Shown: positions 34,301 through 43,809 of the stretch, in pieces
Position numbering within the stretch: position 1 is the stretch's first letter
Layout of the letters: every line of letters begins with the position of its first letter
From: a virus
Virus record (IMG/VR): IMGVR_UViG_3300010885_051426
Span: 1-64,000 of that record
Reading direction: 5' to 3' (one strand)
Length of the DNA stretch: 64,000 bases
Translations under genes and position numbers: made by a program
The notes under the pieces: model-generated
The model's input: the letters and a program-made list of their open reading frames with translations, nothing else
What the model was told of the DNA's origin: nothing
Database searches by the model: none

Positions 34301-34735
34301 TCTACGGCTCAGGCTATCAGCCAAGGTAACTGTATCTTCTGGTTTTCTAGCCAGAATTCTATCCAGTCTTATGGACTCAATGATTGATATCAGATCCTGT
34401 TTGATACCAGGTACTTGTAATAAGAATGGTCGTTCAGCTATGCTGACAGTATCGTTTACAGCTCTGAGAACCGCAGTTACAAATGATACAATGCTGACAT
34501 CGGTCAGTGTTACTGAGTCGGCAAATCCGCGTCTTGAAATTAAACGCAGTACAATGTCATCCAGACTGCTGTAGGAATCCCTGAGGCCTTTGAGTTGTAT
34601 TACACTAGGACTATCAGAAATAACAACACGTTCCAGTAAGAACCTGTTGTTGGGGATACCAAACGGATCATAAAGAATATGATCTACGAGTTTGGATATG
34701 GTTACTCGAACTTTGGGGATGCGTAAATAACTCAT
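31388..34735 (-). CDS. Large tail virion protein with duplicated beta-sandwich domains (1115 aa)
   Basis: Residues 1-450 are made of degenerate units of the DTVTLAD/ADxVxxxD type spaced 40-60 residues apart, which suggests a repetitive shaft. Residues about 480-720 form a phage-fibre carbohydrate-binding-like unit (RTNLIYFSEQF...W, FAIHLKPANRRFVRIDV, FYAWGAQLETGD). A second, more divergent copy begins at RTNYITNSEDFRRPSW (about 860-1050). Both copies contain an ANLMEIFEG/SQLMELFDV helix. It stands between the DUF4815 giant and the fibres, the gp11/gp12 zone of T4, so a fibre or baseplate-fibre connector is likely. Confidence 0.72.
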   Translation of the reverse strand: MSYLRIPKVRVTISKLVDHILYDPFGIPNNRFLLERVVISDSPSVIQLKGLRDSYSSLDDIVLRLISRRGFADSVTLTDVSIVSFVTAVLRAVNDTVSIAERPFLLQVPGIKQDLISIIESIRLDRILARKPEDTVTLADSLSRRFSAFRVFADNVGMIDNFTLIDGSTYTLNKGIREFLTIGSNIPGRVSNNAAENISFLSTKLLRDSTTNIDRIAKLASKQLTDPPVVVTEVDQLRTTKPFTDALVNADTTTTRLNKAVTDRFEAGFEKLLFTVLKSLADTASMIDNLDLGDQLLYNAIKDLDDAFEQFDRITFYQGKTANTDFITPPDNEILWFNKAPNLSVSMGSAENYYLNKLLVDAVNTPELFQIFRPTNFADTVTLADLTLRAFTRGLLVSDTVGADNRKTLGVDRFYFIKRPTDTAQVSEYLARTATFFRVPVQGFAHAVTEPDALRSDLGIGVGSGAYRNVPLLRTNLIYFSEQFGANYWEKFNTDVESDSYPFPDLVYANPSTTVYDPTYEAANLMEIFEGYQYRNPAGRASWFREAKLTSQTQAVSAADLIIEDTTVGRHYIEAIVEADLPDLEKFAFAIHLKPANRRFVRIDVTDEYYAVFDLQTGVVVGTNADSAQIGRASTDGWLLCSLTARLSPYETDNPEEMFVLDVLLNAPDNPRSLRRWSLLPSTRQKIVRISALQNSSLAEVYLGSGTGAFYAWGAQLETGDQVEQEKNSLTYIKTVGGQASKYGFNIMPQDTDRVFTGSLHRQRSIWPTRLHNDENERVDFLIGQQKLDVLQASDEFIKNRIQVFTAKLDQQIQFSGTTVAAGTGSDFVFMGRQTGDNGTTDNLENVKRYMIKTGKRGYNADPTVAERWTRTNYITNSEDFRRPSWTKVRTISFRSLLLTSGNLPYRSTYDDASQLMELFDVPRPNTYYINRWYEMTPLSNLPDYTSNVVCDVYEQPLFGEHLVQTIIYDDDVTKNVFGYSVYASPVGGVYKFRMQVNNNQFADFNLSSVSVVSSSTNIFYSNIQTIDSSNQVYLCRIVGPAARITQTFSSQDFTDAAVVFTTSTNVIRLVEFNRVFKETPLQAQDNFISGLVQDFELLDSNEDYQILSGADEYN

Positions 34736-34741
34736 GGTTAC

Positions 34742-35080
34742 CTACCTGGTAACACGCGGAGTTACTGTTATAATACCCTCTACAGCACGAGTTTTGGTGC
34801 CCGTGGTGCCATTGGTTAAAACGACATCATACAGATATCTACCATATTTTATGGCAGTACTGCTGGCTGCTGCCAGTGCCAGCACAACCTCACCATTGGT
34901 GGGTATGGGTATGCTAACTGATAAAACAGCTGTTGAACTAACACTGTCATAGCTACGGCGCATCTGAGCCTGGCCAGTATAACCGGTTAAATCCAATGGG
35001 CTAACTATGTCAGCATAGAGTTTAACCGTAGCCTGAAAATCTGTTCCCTGCTCTAGTACGATGTTTTGTTGAATGGCCAT
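34742..35080 (-). CDS. Small Ig-like/BppU-type baseplate protein (112 aa)
   Basis: The protein follows the pattern QGTDFQATVKL, PLDLTGYTGQAQMRR, GEVVLAL, YGRYLYDVVLTNG, RAVEGIITVTPRVTR. This is a short immunoglobulin-like unit seen in many phage baseplate upper proteins (BppU N-terminus) and often standalone in cyanophage-like genomes. It probably sits on the baseplate or fibre base. It shares one base with the upstream small gene (35080) and is 6 bases from the 1115-aa gene. Confidence 0.75.
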   Translation of the reverse strand: MAIQQNIVLEQGTDFQATVKLYADIVSPLDLTGYTGQAQMRRSYDSVSSTAVLSVSIPIPTNGEVVLALAAASSTAIKYGRYLYDVVLTNGTTGTKTRAVEGIITVTPRVTR

Positions 35081-35304
35081 TACTTATCCAGCAGTTGTTG
35101 AAGGAGTTGTCTGATATCTACAAGAAGGTTCTCATGGTTATTTATACGTTCCTCTAACTGTGATATTTTCTGTTGATGCTGTATACGCGATTGTTTTTGT
35201 TCAGTATACTTGCTAAATGCCTCTGTATCAACATCAACGATGGCATTAGAAATGCAGTCGCGAACCAGGTTGGGATGATCCGCGACTTTTATTCTGTTAT
35301 GCAT
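35080..35304 (-). CDS. Small coiled-coil protein (74 aa)
   Basis: The N-terminal part (HPNLVRDCISNAIVDVDTEAF) resembles a short conserved protein found in the same place in cyanophage-like T4 relatives. Residues about 30-72 are a heptad-rich coiled coil ending IRQLLQQLLDK. It overlaps the end of the giant gene by 8 bases and the next gene by 1 base. A role as adaptor or trimeriser in the baseplate-fibre junction is a guess. Confidence 0.75.
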   Translation of the reverse strand: MHNRIKVADHPNLVRDCISNAIVDVDTEAFSKYTEQKQSRIQHQQKISQLEERINNHENLLVDIRQLLQQLLDK

Positions 35305-38300
35305 GTGCTACAACTCTCAGTGTTTTAAACTGAGGAATTCTAGCACCATTGCTGCTGCGCATTACTATTTTAATTTGGAATGCTGTAAACGGTGTTAAAT
35401 CTACAGGATTTTCTGTGCTGTCAAGATCGCTGATATTAAATTCAATATCAGTGTACCTGCCCCGTACATCAGATTTAACTATGCTTACATAACTGCTGGT
35501 TGCCCCTATGGTTGTTTGTCGAGGAGCCACAAATTTTTCCCAGACCAGTTTGTTAAAGTCTGTGCTAACGCTACCTGTTTTATAATAAACGTCAAAGTCT
35601 GCTGCACTAGGAATACAACTCTCAGCAATGATTCTAAGTGCTGTAGCTGGATTTTCTAAATTAATTTTACGTATAATGTATTTACTTTCACCAGATGCAT
35701 TAATGGTGGTGGTTTCTTCAGTATAATCATCATACTGGTAAATGGTTATGCCTGGTCCAGAAACCGCTGAGGTTAAAACTGCACTGACATAAACTGTCTG
35801 TGCATCTTCACTAACCCTGGTTACTAAAACCGGTGAACTAGTAAATGTATTAGTACTTTCTGTGCTACCCCTGATGTTTAAATAACGACCTGGAACAACG
35901 GCTTCAAAGCCACGAATGTCTGTGGTGGTAATAGCCTGTTGATTTCCATCAAAAGCTATGGTTGTACTACTATTGGCAACAGTGGTCATTAAAATAATAT
36001 TGCTGGTACTGCCTATGGCTGGTAATGGAACTGGTAATCTGCGGGTTACTGCAGGATTATCAATTCTATGTGTCATAAGATCCAGATACAGAGTAGACAG
36101 GTCTATGACCGGACTAACGTGATCTGTAGTTGTGCTTAGATTAATAACACCAATAAAGCTGTCAGACCAGTTATTGTTTACACCACCGCTGGTTATGCTC
36201 AGAGGATTTACACGATCATATTCATTGGTTGCGGTTAAAATTACACAACTGGTGTCTAAAATATTATTGGTGTTGAATTCTAAACTCTTGGTTAAATGTG
36301 TATATGGAGTAATTGGATCTGCTCCATCATAGGTAAAACTGCGTAATATTTTACCAGTAATGCCCATGTTGGTGGGTTGGAATGACATTATTCTAGCACT
36401 AGGTTTAACAATATGATACAACACATTGGCATGACCAATTACGTCTTCACCACCAGATATCAGAGCAGTAACTCCTGTAACAGCAGTTGCACCTAGATTA
36501 GCCACACTGCTTACTGTAACTTCAAAGGTGTCCATGGTTACACGGCTGGCAGTTAGTTTAAGGTCAATGTCCAGACTTTGGAATTCTGTAAGTGTAGAGC
36601 TGATATATTTACCAAAAAGTTCACCAACCGGAATATTGGCAATACGAGCATCGTTGTTCAGAGCATATTGACCAGCCCAGTATTTACTAAACAATTTAGT
36701 AGTATCACCTGAACTAAATCCATGATTTGGTTGTGTAACACGAACTTTGTTACTGCCATGTATGAATGTCAGTGGATTAATTGGTAACTGTTCGGTATCA
36801 ATGTCTTTGTTGACAACATGAACCTGAGCTGGATTTGTGCTGAATACTGCTCGATTGATGTTGAATTTCATGTCACTGAACTGATCTTCAGTCCATAAAG
36901 TACCATCCTGAGATTTAAAGAAACTACCCAGAGTTGCCTGTGTTGTATAACTGCTGGTAGGAGTATTTACGTCATTCTGTCCCAGTGTGGCAATCCAGAT
37001 CTTATAGTTCTTGCTGTCGGTTTTTAATACCACAGCATAATTTTTCTCTGGCATTAAATATACAGGAGTTTTAAATGTAAATTTAGTTGGCGTTTGTGCA
37101 CGAGTTGCATCTACATTTACCTGTTCAGGATACTTAAGTACATCAGAACCTGGAACAATTTCTGTTCCACTGGGTCTGCCTGTGCTGTCGCATGTACGAA
37201 TTTCTAACTGTACAGGCGCCTGTTCGAATACAGGTTTTTGCGCAAAGAAAACATCAACGTCTGTGATAAACGCACCATTTTCAAATTGGCTAGGCAACTT
37301 GAAGCTCTGTGCTACAGGATCATAGGGTCTGGCAGTAAATGTCTTGGTGCTTAGATAATTGGTTGTAACTGTTACTGTGAATCCTTCAACTGTGTATAGG
37401 GCATCAGCCTTGCTGGTCCAATTATCTGGATGATTTTCTGGATCATCGGTCATGACCACGGGTTTCTTACCTGTGATGAATTTCAGGGTGTCGGTGTCTG
37501 GTAAATCTAGCAGACCTACTACTACACCCTTGGCATCTGAATACAGGTTACCATTGGCATCACTGGTGCAGACCTGAGCGGCTGTATAAACTGCTCGTAC
37601 AAATTTAGGTTCTTTCTGATCCACGCTTAGGTAGAATGTACCAGCACTATAATCATAGTTGGTTACACTACGAAGGAATTTATCGCTTAATTTTCCGCGA
37701 CCATTGACTATGTACAGTGTATTACCATCCTGATATACAGCAACACCAGTACCAACAATGCGATTAACACCGCCAGTTCTTTCGTAGTACCAGACACTGC
37801 TGCCCGACGACAAGGCTGTTCTAAATGCATCGCGATTGGCTGCACTTGGTATGTTTAAATCATTGTCGCGAGGATTTAATGATCTGCGTATCCAACCATT
37901 TTCGTCTACCCATTGATTGCCTACATTGACTCGAACAGTTCCACGTACATCCACTGTTTCATATGAGCTTCTGTAACGAGGTAATTCATCCTTGAGTGTT
38001 CCATTGACTCTGTTTTGTGTAAATTCTAAAACTGGTAATGAGTCAAAAGTAAATTTAACTGCACCAGTAATGTAATTATCAATTGGTGTGTCATCGAAGA
38101 ATGTAAAAAATTTGCCCCGTGGTTTCATGCCTTCGGCAATTAATAATATGCTCTGAGCTCGACAAAATGGAATTAATTCTGTGGTTGAGTTTTGACTCTG
38201 CAGGGTCACAGTTTCACTCACGTCCAGCTGATATGGTCGCCAGTCTCTGGTTGCTCTATATGCGGCCACGGCCTGTTCAGCTGATGTACCTACTGTTTGT

Positions 38301-41300
38301 GTTACAATTTTATTTTCAATTACATTTTGATAAATGTCCTGATCAGGTATAACTCGCAATTTGCCCAAGAATGTTGCTGTTAGGAATGGTGCCACTGCAA
38401 TACTAGTTGTAGCCAGTACCTGTTTGAGTACATTGCTGGTTGTGTAGTATACTGTTAATAAATCGCCAGAAATTTTATAATTGTCTGTGAATCGACCCAG
38501 GCGTACTGGATCTAATTCTGTTGCTGTTGTATTGGCAACTGTATAGTTTAATTTTTCCACCAATGGGAAACTATAGTAATCAACATTGGGATTCATGGTT
38601 TGATTTTGGAAATCAATGCTGTAACGAGCATCGCCACCATTTTCACCATTGTTGGCATCGGCAAAATTATCAACAAAGAATCCGGTCTTGTAACGTTCTA
38701 AAGTGCTGTCCAGGTTGTCTCGAATTTGCAAACTCTTGGTGGCAGTCTCTAATAGATTTAATGCAGATACTTCTTCAAGTTGCTGAACTCTGCGATTAAT
38801 ACGACCTATGTCTCGCATGGTATAGCGTTTATTATCATAATTTTTAATTAATACATCAGGATATTCTGATGTTTTAGTATAGGGTTTTAACTCAATATCA
38901 TATAAATTAATGCTGTTGTTGTTCTGAGCAACCTTTGGAAATTCTGGTGCCTCTTCACTGACACCACTGACGTTGTAAAATTCTGAGTTTCGATCCAGAT
39001 AGATTTTTTCTTTACGACCCAGATAAAAACTAATATCTGCTGTATAATTAGTACCAAAACGAGGAGGTGCTAAACTATCTAAATTACCAGAAGCAACATT
39101 AATTTTACTTCTAAAATCTAAAACATCACCAAGATTGTAGTTATTGTAAACTGGAATGGTTTCGTAAGGAACAACTAATTCATCATAGCTGCTACGAGCA
39201 AAAAAGTCACCAGAACCATGATCAAAATAATCATAAAATACCTTAATACTGCCCGTGGGTGTTGGGAATCCTGGTTGTAAAATAGCCCTACCAACATCAT
39301 AATAGATGTCTCGTTGACCATTGTCCAGATAATATCGAGCTGATACATCAGTTGCGTTTGCCTGTGTGGCTGCACTCCAGCTGGCAACAAAACTGCTGGC
39401 CATGTAAATTTTAACAATGCGATAAACATCGCTGCGGGTAAAATTCAGGGTGGCTTTGATGGCTGCACTAGAACTCAGGTATTCATCACTGGCAGAAAAT
39501 GTCAGTGTTTTGCTTCGTACATGACCCAGACTGTTGGCACTGTCTGCGCTTCTTTGTACTGGGAAATTAACACGAGCACTGTTGCTGCTAAATGTACTGT
39601 TGATGCTTAGAATAACTGTTGTACCGCTCAATGTAACATTATTAACTGTTATTGGCGGACTAAGTGAAGCCGCAGTATCTTGTGCAACATAAAAAGCATT
39701 GACATCAGTTGTGGCTAAACTTTCAACTGCAGCATTTAACGAAGGATTGGCAGCTGCTAAATTTACTGATATGCTGCTGCTACCACTGACACCGCTAACA
39801 GATTGTGTTTTGTATATGGTATATACGTTGTCCACGATATTCTGAGTTGCGTTTTTTACAGGGTATATTAATTGAGATGATTTAGTATCAACCAGATTAT
39901 TGTTTAGTCTAAATCCTGGATATATAGTTGAACCACCTAAACCAGTATTAGTAACATCGACATCCAAACACACACCATAGGCAACAGAATTGCTGCTGAC
40001 CTTGGTTATGAATATTCTATTGTTGTTAAGATTAATTAAATCATTGGTGCGAAGTTCAGTTAACATCCTGGCGTCATTTGTGCCTTGAATAATTAATCCA
40101 CGATGTACGCCAGCACCAATGGCAAATTGTGCACTGAATGAACCAGTTAATTTACGAGCATTGATACCATACTGATAGCTGTCAAAAACATCACCAACAA
40201 AACTGGCAACTGGGCCTGTATAGTATATGCCTATGGCTGTGGAAGCTGTAATAGTTGATAATGCACTACTGACCAGTACACGTCGATCTCCATTGAAACC
40301 TAAAACTGTTCCTGTTGCACCTATGGTGGCATTTCCCAGATATAAACGATCACCAATACGTAATTCCGAAGTAAATAATGTAGTATTACCAGTTCCCAGA
40401 CCTATAACTGTTTGTGCAGGCACTCTTACCAGAACCGCTGTACTGGCTGCCCCAGCCAATGGTTTACCACTTAGATACATGACTGTGTTGCTGCTAATGC
40501 CAACAACTGTCCAGCTGCTGGTTGCGCTATGACCTGCAACACCCAGTGTTATAGTATCCCCAACTCTAAATTCATTGGTAAACGCAGTCAGTGTACCAGT
40601 TACACCCATGTAGGTGGAACCCTGTGAACTTGTGCCTATGGTTCCACTTAAGGTTAAAAATGCACTGGTTGAGTTACCAGCATATCGAACCAAACCAGAT
40701 AAACTATAACTGGTGGTTGCTGTACTGGTTGTAGAGTCTGCAACCAACACACAATTGGCATCCTGATCAAAACTGCGATTAGGTTCCATGACAATGTCGC
40801 TCAGACCCAGACGAATACTACCACGTGCATCGGGCTCAGCCCAGTTTATGCGAGCAACACCAACCTGTTGACCATGACCAAATTTTTGTGTTTCGGCAGT
40901 TCTATAACCAACTGTACGATCGAATAAAAGCACCTTGCTGCCCTGGCTTAGATTTGGTGTACCCCAGCTATAACGTTTGTCCACATAGATATAGTTGCCC
41001 TGTGGAGTCTGTATGTTAGCATTGTTCTGACTGCGTATATCTCTGGCTTTGCTAATGGTAACATTGCTGTTAATGGATTTTTGAATTTCATAACCACCAA
41101 CATAGGCTTTGCCCAGACCAAAAGTAGCTGTTAAATTACTAGAACTTCCGTTTAAAATATATCCGCCATTGTTGCGGGGATTACCAATGTAGCGCCATTT
41201 TGTGCTGCCATCGGTAATTACTACGCTTTCATCACTGGTGCTAACGTCAAAATTTGATGGTTCTGTACTGGCTGAACTACCAGACTGTATACAGGTAAAA

Positions 41301-42304
41301 TATTTGCCACCGGTGCTTTTTACATAGTCACCGACTTTAAAGGCCCCCTGGGACCAATTACCACGATTGTTGGTACGATTTTCTCTGATATCAAAAATAA
41401 AGTTATCAACAACGTAGTTTCCACTTTCGTCAAAGGTTCTGCGTGCTAAAGTTTCTTCAAGTATATTATACTGACTGGCATTGATAATGCTCTGTAGTAC
41501 ACCTTCTTCAACTCGTAATAATTCAAAAAATTGTTCTGGATCTTCATCCAGGCCGCACTGAAAAAATACTACATCAATTTTAAATCTATGTGCTCCGGGT
41601 GCAGCATAGTTTGGACTGCCAGCAGCATTGTCTAATAAACTACTATCTTCATCTGAGGTAACCACGGATTCAGTATATTTAATACCAACTCGAACATTAA
41701 TATCAGTAAGAGTATCAGCATATTTTTTAACACTGATAACCTGGCTGCTAACTGAAACAAAATGATCTGCCAGATAATAAACACCATTCTGTATGCCAGC
41801 TGCAACGCTTCGACCAGATATGTCAGAACCTGCAGCCACAGTTAATGTTTTGGTGTTGTCTTCTACAACATACAGGGTTGAGCTGGCAGCAAAAGTAGAT
41901 CCTGTATTTGTGCCGTCTTCATTACCGGCTGTGTATAACAGTACCAATGTAATAGGATCAGTTGTTGTAGCTGCTATGGCATTGACAATTAATGCTGTGA
42001 TACCAGTACCATCAGAAAACTGACTGATGGTTTTATCTTGCAAATAACTTAAACTTTCGGTTCCTAAACTAGTACCACTAATTTTAAGATATTTTAATTT
42101 GTCATTATAGTTAACCTGTCCAGGTATAACCATGCTGCCTTCACGGAAAATGTGATCACCTAATTTTGTAATCTGATTTTGAAGTATGCCCTGTAGTTGA
42201 TTTACTTCTCTGGTCTGTACAGCTACGCCAGGACGAAATAAAACTTTGTAGAACTTTTTTTGTTCATCAAAATCGTCAAAGTACGGTGTTTGGTTAAAAT
42301 TCAT
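35297..42304 (-). CDS. Giant DUF4815-type tail protein (2335 aa)
   Basis: The N-terminus (YFDDFDEQKKFYKVLFRPGVAVQTREVNQLQGILQNQI in outline) is the DUF4815 signature of very large cyanophage-like virion proteins. This is the largest gene of the window. The body has many beta modules, several with the GDTITL...ISSNT pattern shared with other virion genes (DNA about 40190-40680). The C-terminal third has long extended strands (PYDPVAQSFKLPSQFENGAFITDVDVFFAQ). Position after gp8 corresponds to gp9/gp10 of T4, so it may link wedge and fibres. The ATG has an AAGGG site; a TATAAATT box at 42324-42331 may be its late promoter. Confidence 0.85.
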   Translation of the reverse strand: MNFNQTPYFDDFDEQKKFYKVLFRPGVAVQTREVNQLQGILQNQITKLGDHIFREGSMVIPGQVNYNDKLKYLKISGTSLGTESLSYLQDKTISQFSDGTGITALIVNAIAATTTDPITLVLLYTAGNEDGTNTGSTFAASSTLYVVEDNTKTLTVAAGSDISGRSVAAGIQNGVYYLADHFVSVSSQVISVKKYADTLTDINVRVGIKYTESVVTSDEDSSLLDNAAGSPNYAAPGAHRFKIDVVFFQCGLDEDPEQFFELLRVEEGVLQSIINASQYNILEETLARRTFDESGNYVVDNFIFDIRENRTNNRGNWSQGAFKVGDYVKSTGGKYFTCIQSGSSASTEPSNFDVSTSDESVVITDGSTKWRYIGNPRNNGGYILNGSSSNLTATFGLGKAYVGGYEIQKSINSNVTISKARDIRSQNNANIQTPQGNYIYVDKRYSWGTPNLSQGSKVLLFDRTVGYRTAETQKFGHGQQVGVARINWAEPDARGSIRLGLSDIVMEPNRSFDQDANCVLVADSTTSTATTSYSLSGLVRYAGNSTSAFLTLSGTIGTSSQGSTYMGVTGTLTAFTNEFRVGDTITLGVAGHSATSSWTVVGISSNTVMYLSGKPLAGAASTAVLVRVPAQTVIGLGTGNTTLFTSELRIGDRLYLGNATIGATGTVLGFNGDRRVLVSSALSTITASTAIGIYYTGPVASFVGDVFDSYQYGINARKLTGSFSAQFAIGAGVHRGLIIQGTNDARMLTELRTNDLINLNNNRIFITKVSSNSVAYGVCLDVDVTNTGLGGSTIYPGFRLNNNLVDTKSSQLIYPVKNATQNIVDNVYTIYKTQSVSGVSGSSSISVNLAAANPSLNAAVESLATTDVNAFYVAQDTAASLSPPITVNNVTLSGTTVILSINSTFSSNSARVNFPVQRSADSANSLGHVRSKTLTFSASDEYLSSSAAIKATLNFTRSDVYRIVKIYMASSFVASWSAATQANATDVSARYYLDNGQRDIYYDVGRAILQPGFPTPTGSIKVFYDYFDHGSGDFFARSSYDELVVPYETIPVYNNYNLGDVLDFRSKINVASGNLDSLAPPRFGTNYTADISFYLGRKEKIYLDRNSEFYNVSGVSEEAPEFPKVAQNNNSINLYDIELKPYTKTSEYPDVLIKNYDNKRYTMRDIGRINRRVQQLEEVSALNLLETATKSLQIRDNLDSTLERYKTGFFVDNFADANNGENGGDARYSIDFQNQTMNPNVDYYSFPLVEKLNYTVANTTATELDPVRLGRFTDNYKISGDLLTVYYTTSNVLKQVLATTSIAVAPFLTATFLGKLRVIPDQDIYQNVIENKIVTQTVGTSAEQAVAAYRATRDWRPYQLDVSETVTLQSQNSTTELIPFCRAQSILLIAEGMKPRGKFFTFFDDTPIDNYITGAVKFTFDSLPVLEFTQNRVNGTLKDELPRYRSSYETVDVRGTVRVNVGNQWVDENGWIRRSLNPRDNDLNIPSAANRDAFRTALSSGSSVWYYERTGGVNRIVGTGVAVYQDGNTLYIVNGRGKLSDKFLRSVTNYDYSAGTFYLSVDQKEPKFVRAVYTAAQVCTSDANGNLYSDAKGVVVGLLDLPDTDTLKFITGKKPVVMTDDPENHPDNWTSKADALYTVEGFTVTVTTNYLSTKTFTARPYDPVAQSFKLPSQFENGAFITDVDVFFAQKPVFEQAPVQLEIRTCDSTGRPSGTEIVPGSDVLKYPEQVNVDATRAQTPTKFTFKTPVYLMPEKNYAVVLKTDSKNYKIWIATLGQNDVNTPTSSYTTQATLGSFFKSQDGTLWTEDQFSDMKFNINRAVFSTNPAQVHVVNKDIDTEQLPINPLTFIHGSNKVRVTQPNHGFSSGDTTKLFSKYWAGQYALNNDARIANIPVGELFGKYISSTLTEFQSLDIDLKLTASRVTMDTFEVTVSSVANLGATAVTGVTALISGGEDVIGHANVLYHIVKPSARIMSFQPTNMGITGKILRSFTYDGADPITPYTHLTKSLEFNTNNILDTSCVILTATNEYDRVNPLSITSGGVNNNWSDSFIGVINLSTTTDHVSPVIDLSTLYLDLMTHRIDNPAVTRRLPVPLPAIGSTSNIILMTTVANSSTTIAFDGNQQAITTTDIRGFEAVVPGRYLNIRGSTESTNTFTSSPVLVTRVSEDAQTVYVSAVLTSAVSGPGITIYQYDDYTEETTTINASGESKYIIRKINLENPATALRIIAESCIPSAADFDVYYKTGSVSTDFNKLVWEKFVAPRQTTIGATSSYVSIVKSDVRGRYTDIEFNISDLDSTENPVDLTPFTAFQIKIVMRSSNGARIPQFKTLRVVAHA

Positions 42305-42318
42305 GGTTTACCCTTGAT

Positions 42319-43776
42319 TTAGAAATTTATAACTATGTTTATTTTTTCATTCTGGCCAGCACTACGTGTTACTGGACTACGATAGTCCAAATACAGAATC
42401 TGACCTGTGTATGGTTGTATTTCTGGTACTACGCCAGTTATACCAGTACTGCTGTTGATTAGTTTGCTATAACCATTTTGAGCTGTTATGGTGTCACTGG
42501 TATTAAAGTCATAGAGTTTAAAACTGGTAACTGTATTGATGCGTGTTAGATCTATGCTTTCTGGAGCATCAGAATTAATTGGAACAATGTATTCCAGACG
42601 CGTTGTACCAGAACTTTGGAATACAAATATCCCAGATGCCAGACTGTTACTGCCTGTTATAACTTCATCTGGACCTGGTTGTGTTGAACCATCAGTCATG
42701 TTTAAAGTTCGAAGAATTCTACCAGAACTGCTGGTAAACAATGTACCTGTATTACTGCTGACTCGCCAACCTATGCTGGTTGAATATGCACGGGGATTTT
42801 TAACCAGTGCAATGGTTCTGAAGTCCTGATTAACAGGAAAATCGCCCTGTTCATAACCACTAACGGTGGTAGAAATCATGAGATTGTGAGCATGTGTTTC
42901 ATACATAAGATCACTGCCATGACCGCCCATGGGGGCCAGGATGGCTATGGCATTGGCTGTTGTTGGTGTGCCACCACCGGTTAATGTAATCTTTGCCCAG
43001 GTATAACCAGATCCAGCGTTGGTTACGTTAATGGCTGTAATTTTACCTGTGCTGGTGTTGGCAACCGCAGTTGCAGCTGCACCAGTTCCATCACCATAGA
43101 TTACAACGCCTGGTGTACCTGTATATCCAGAACCTGCGCCTTCGACTGTAATTACATCTATGCCATTGATGCTGCTGATACTGCTGGAATTTATGTTTAC
43201 AGGTATGTAGTTGGCCGTGACAAAATCTGCATCAGCTGCTGTGATAGTATACAAATATTTCCAGATATAACCATCAGCTGTCTGTTGAGGAGCAGTGCCT
43301 GTGGTTGATGGCTGTACAGTACTTACTGTTCCTGTGGTGGCCAAGGCACTGCGATTGTTGTACAAACACTTGTACACACAACCAGTGCTGGTTACATACA
43401 CAATAAAATTGCTGTTGCTTAGATCAAAATTACTATTTTCAGTTGGACTACCTGCACTAACATTGTGTCGATACATGTCATATCGATTACCAGAACTCCA
43501 ATTATATCGGTCAATACAAAGTTTAACATTGCTTGGATTAATTTTAACTGCAGCCATGGCATCTCGCCATAATGAAGTTTCATTAAGTACATTGTCTGCA
43601 GGATTAGGTACGTTTATGTCTGAAACTGTACCTGATGCCTGAATACTAAACCTGGTGCTCAGAGCATTGGCCCAGCTCTGTGGGCGAGCCAGTATCAAAT
43701 AGATGTTATCAGTGCTAAATGTGCTGGCAAACCCGCTGGTTGCGCTGACTCTAAATTTATGTGTTAAAATGGCCAT
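42319..43776 (-). CDS. 8: Baseplate wedge protein (T4 gp8-like) with GSGYT insert
   Basis: The 485-residue protein matches gp8 at both ends. The N-terminal half has THKFRVSATSGF, IYLILARPQSWAN, SLWRDAMAAVKINPSNVKLCIDRYNWSSG and the C-terminus has SPVTRSAGQNEKINIVINF, like the end of T4 gp8 (334 aa). The extra length is a central insert with two GAGSGYT/NAGSGYT units and glycine-rich turns (residues about 205-265), a module typical of marine phage baseplates. Position after the gp7-like gene agrees with T4 order. A late promoter lies 26 bases upstream. Confidence 0.9.
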   Translation of the reverse strand: MAILTHKFRVSATSGFASTFSTDNIYLILARPQSWANALSTRFSIQASGTVSDINVPNPADNVLNETSLWRDAMAAVKINPSNVKLCIDRYNWSSGNRYDMYRHNVSAGSPTENSNFDLSNSNFIVYVTSTGCVYKCLYNNRSALATTGTVSTVQPSTTGTAPQQTADGYIWKYLYTITAADADFVTANYIPVNINSSSISSINGIDVITVEGAGSGYTGTPGVVIYGDGTGAAATAVANTSTGKITAINVTNAGSGYTWAKITLTGGGTPTTANAIAILAPMGGHGSDLMYETHAHNLMISTTVSGYEQGDFPVNQDFRTIALVKNPRAYSTSIGWRVSSNTGTLFTSSSGRILRTLNMTDGSTQPGPDEVITGSNSLASGIFVFQSSGTTRLEYIVPINSDAPESIDLTRINTVTSFKLYDFNTSDTITAQNGYSKLINSSTGITGVVPEIQPYTGQILYLDYRSPVTRSAGQNEKINIVINF

Positions 43777-43801
43777 GCTTGTTGTTCCTTAATTAATCTT
43801 A

Positions 43802-43809
43802 TATTTATA
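43802..43809 (-). promoter_or_regulatory. Late promoter TATAAATA before gp8
   Basis: An exact minus-strand TATAAATA, 26 bases before the gp8 start. It overlaps the last codons of the gp7-position gene. Confidence 0.75.

Noticed and set aside
35139-35146. TATAAATA on the minus strand inside the 74-aa coiled-coil gene
   Set aside because: It is inside a coding region with overlapping gene junctions downstream; it may be chance, so it is not listed as a promoter.
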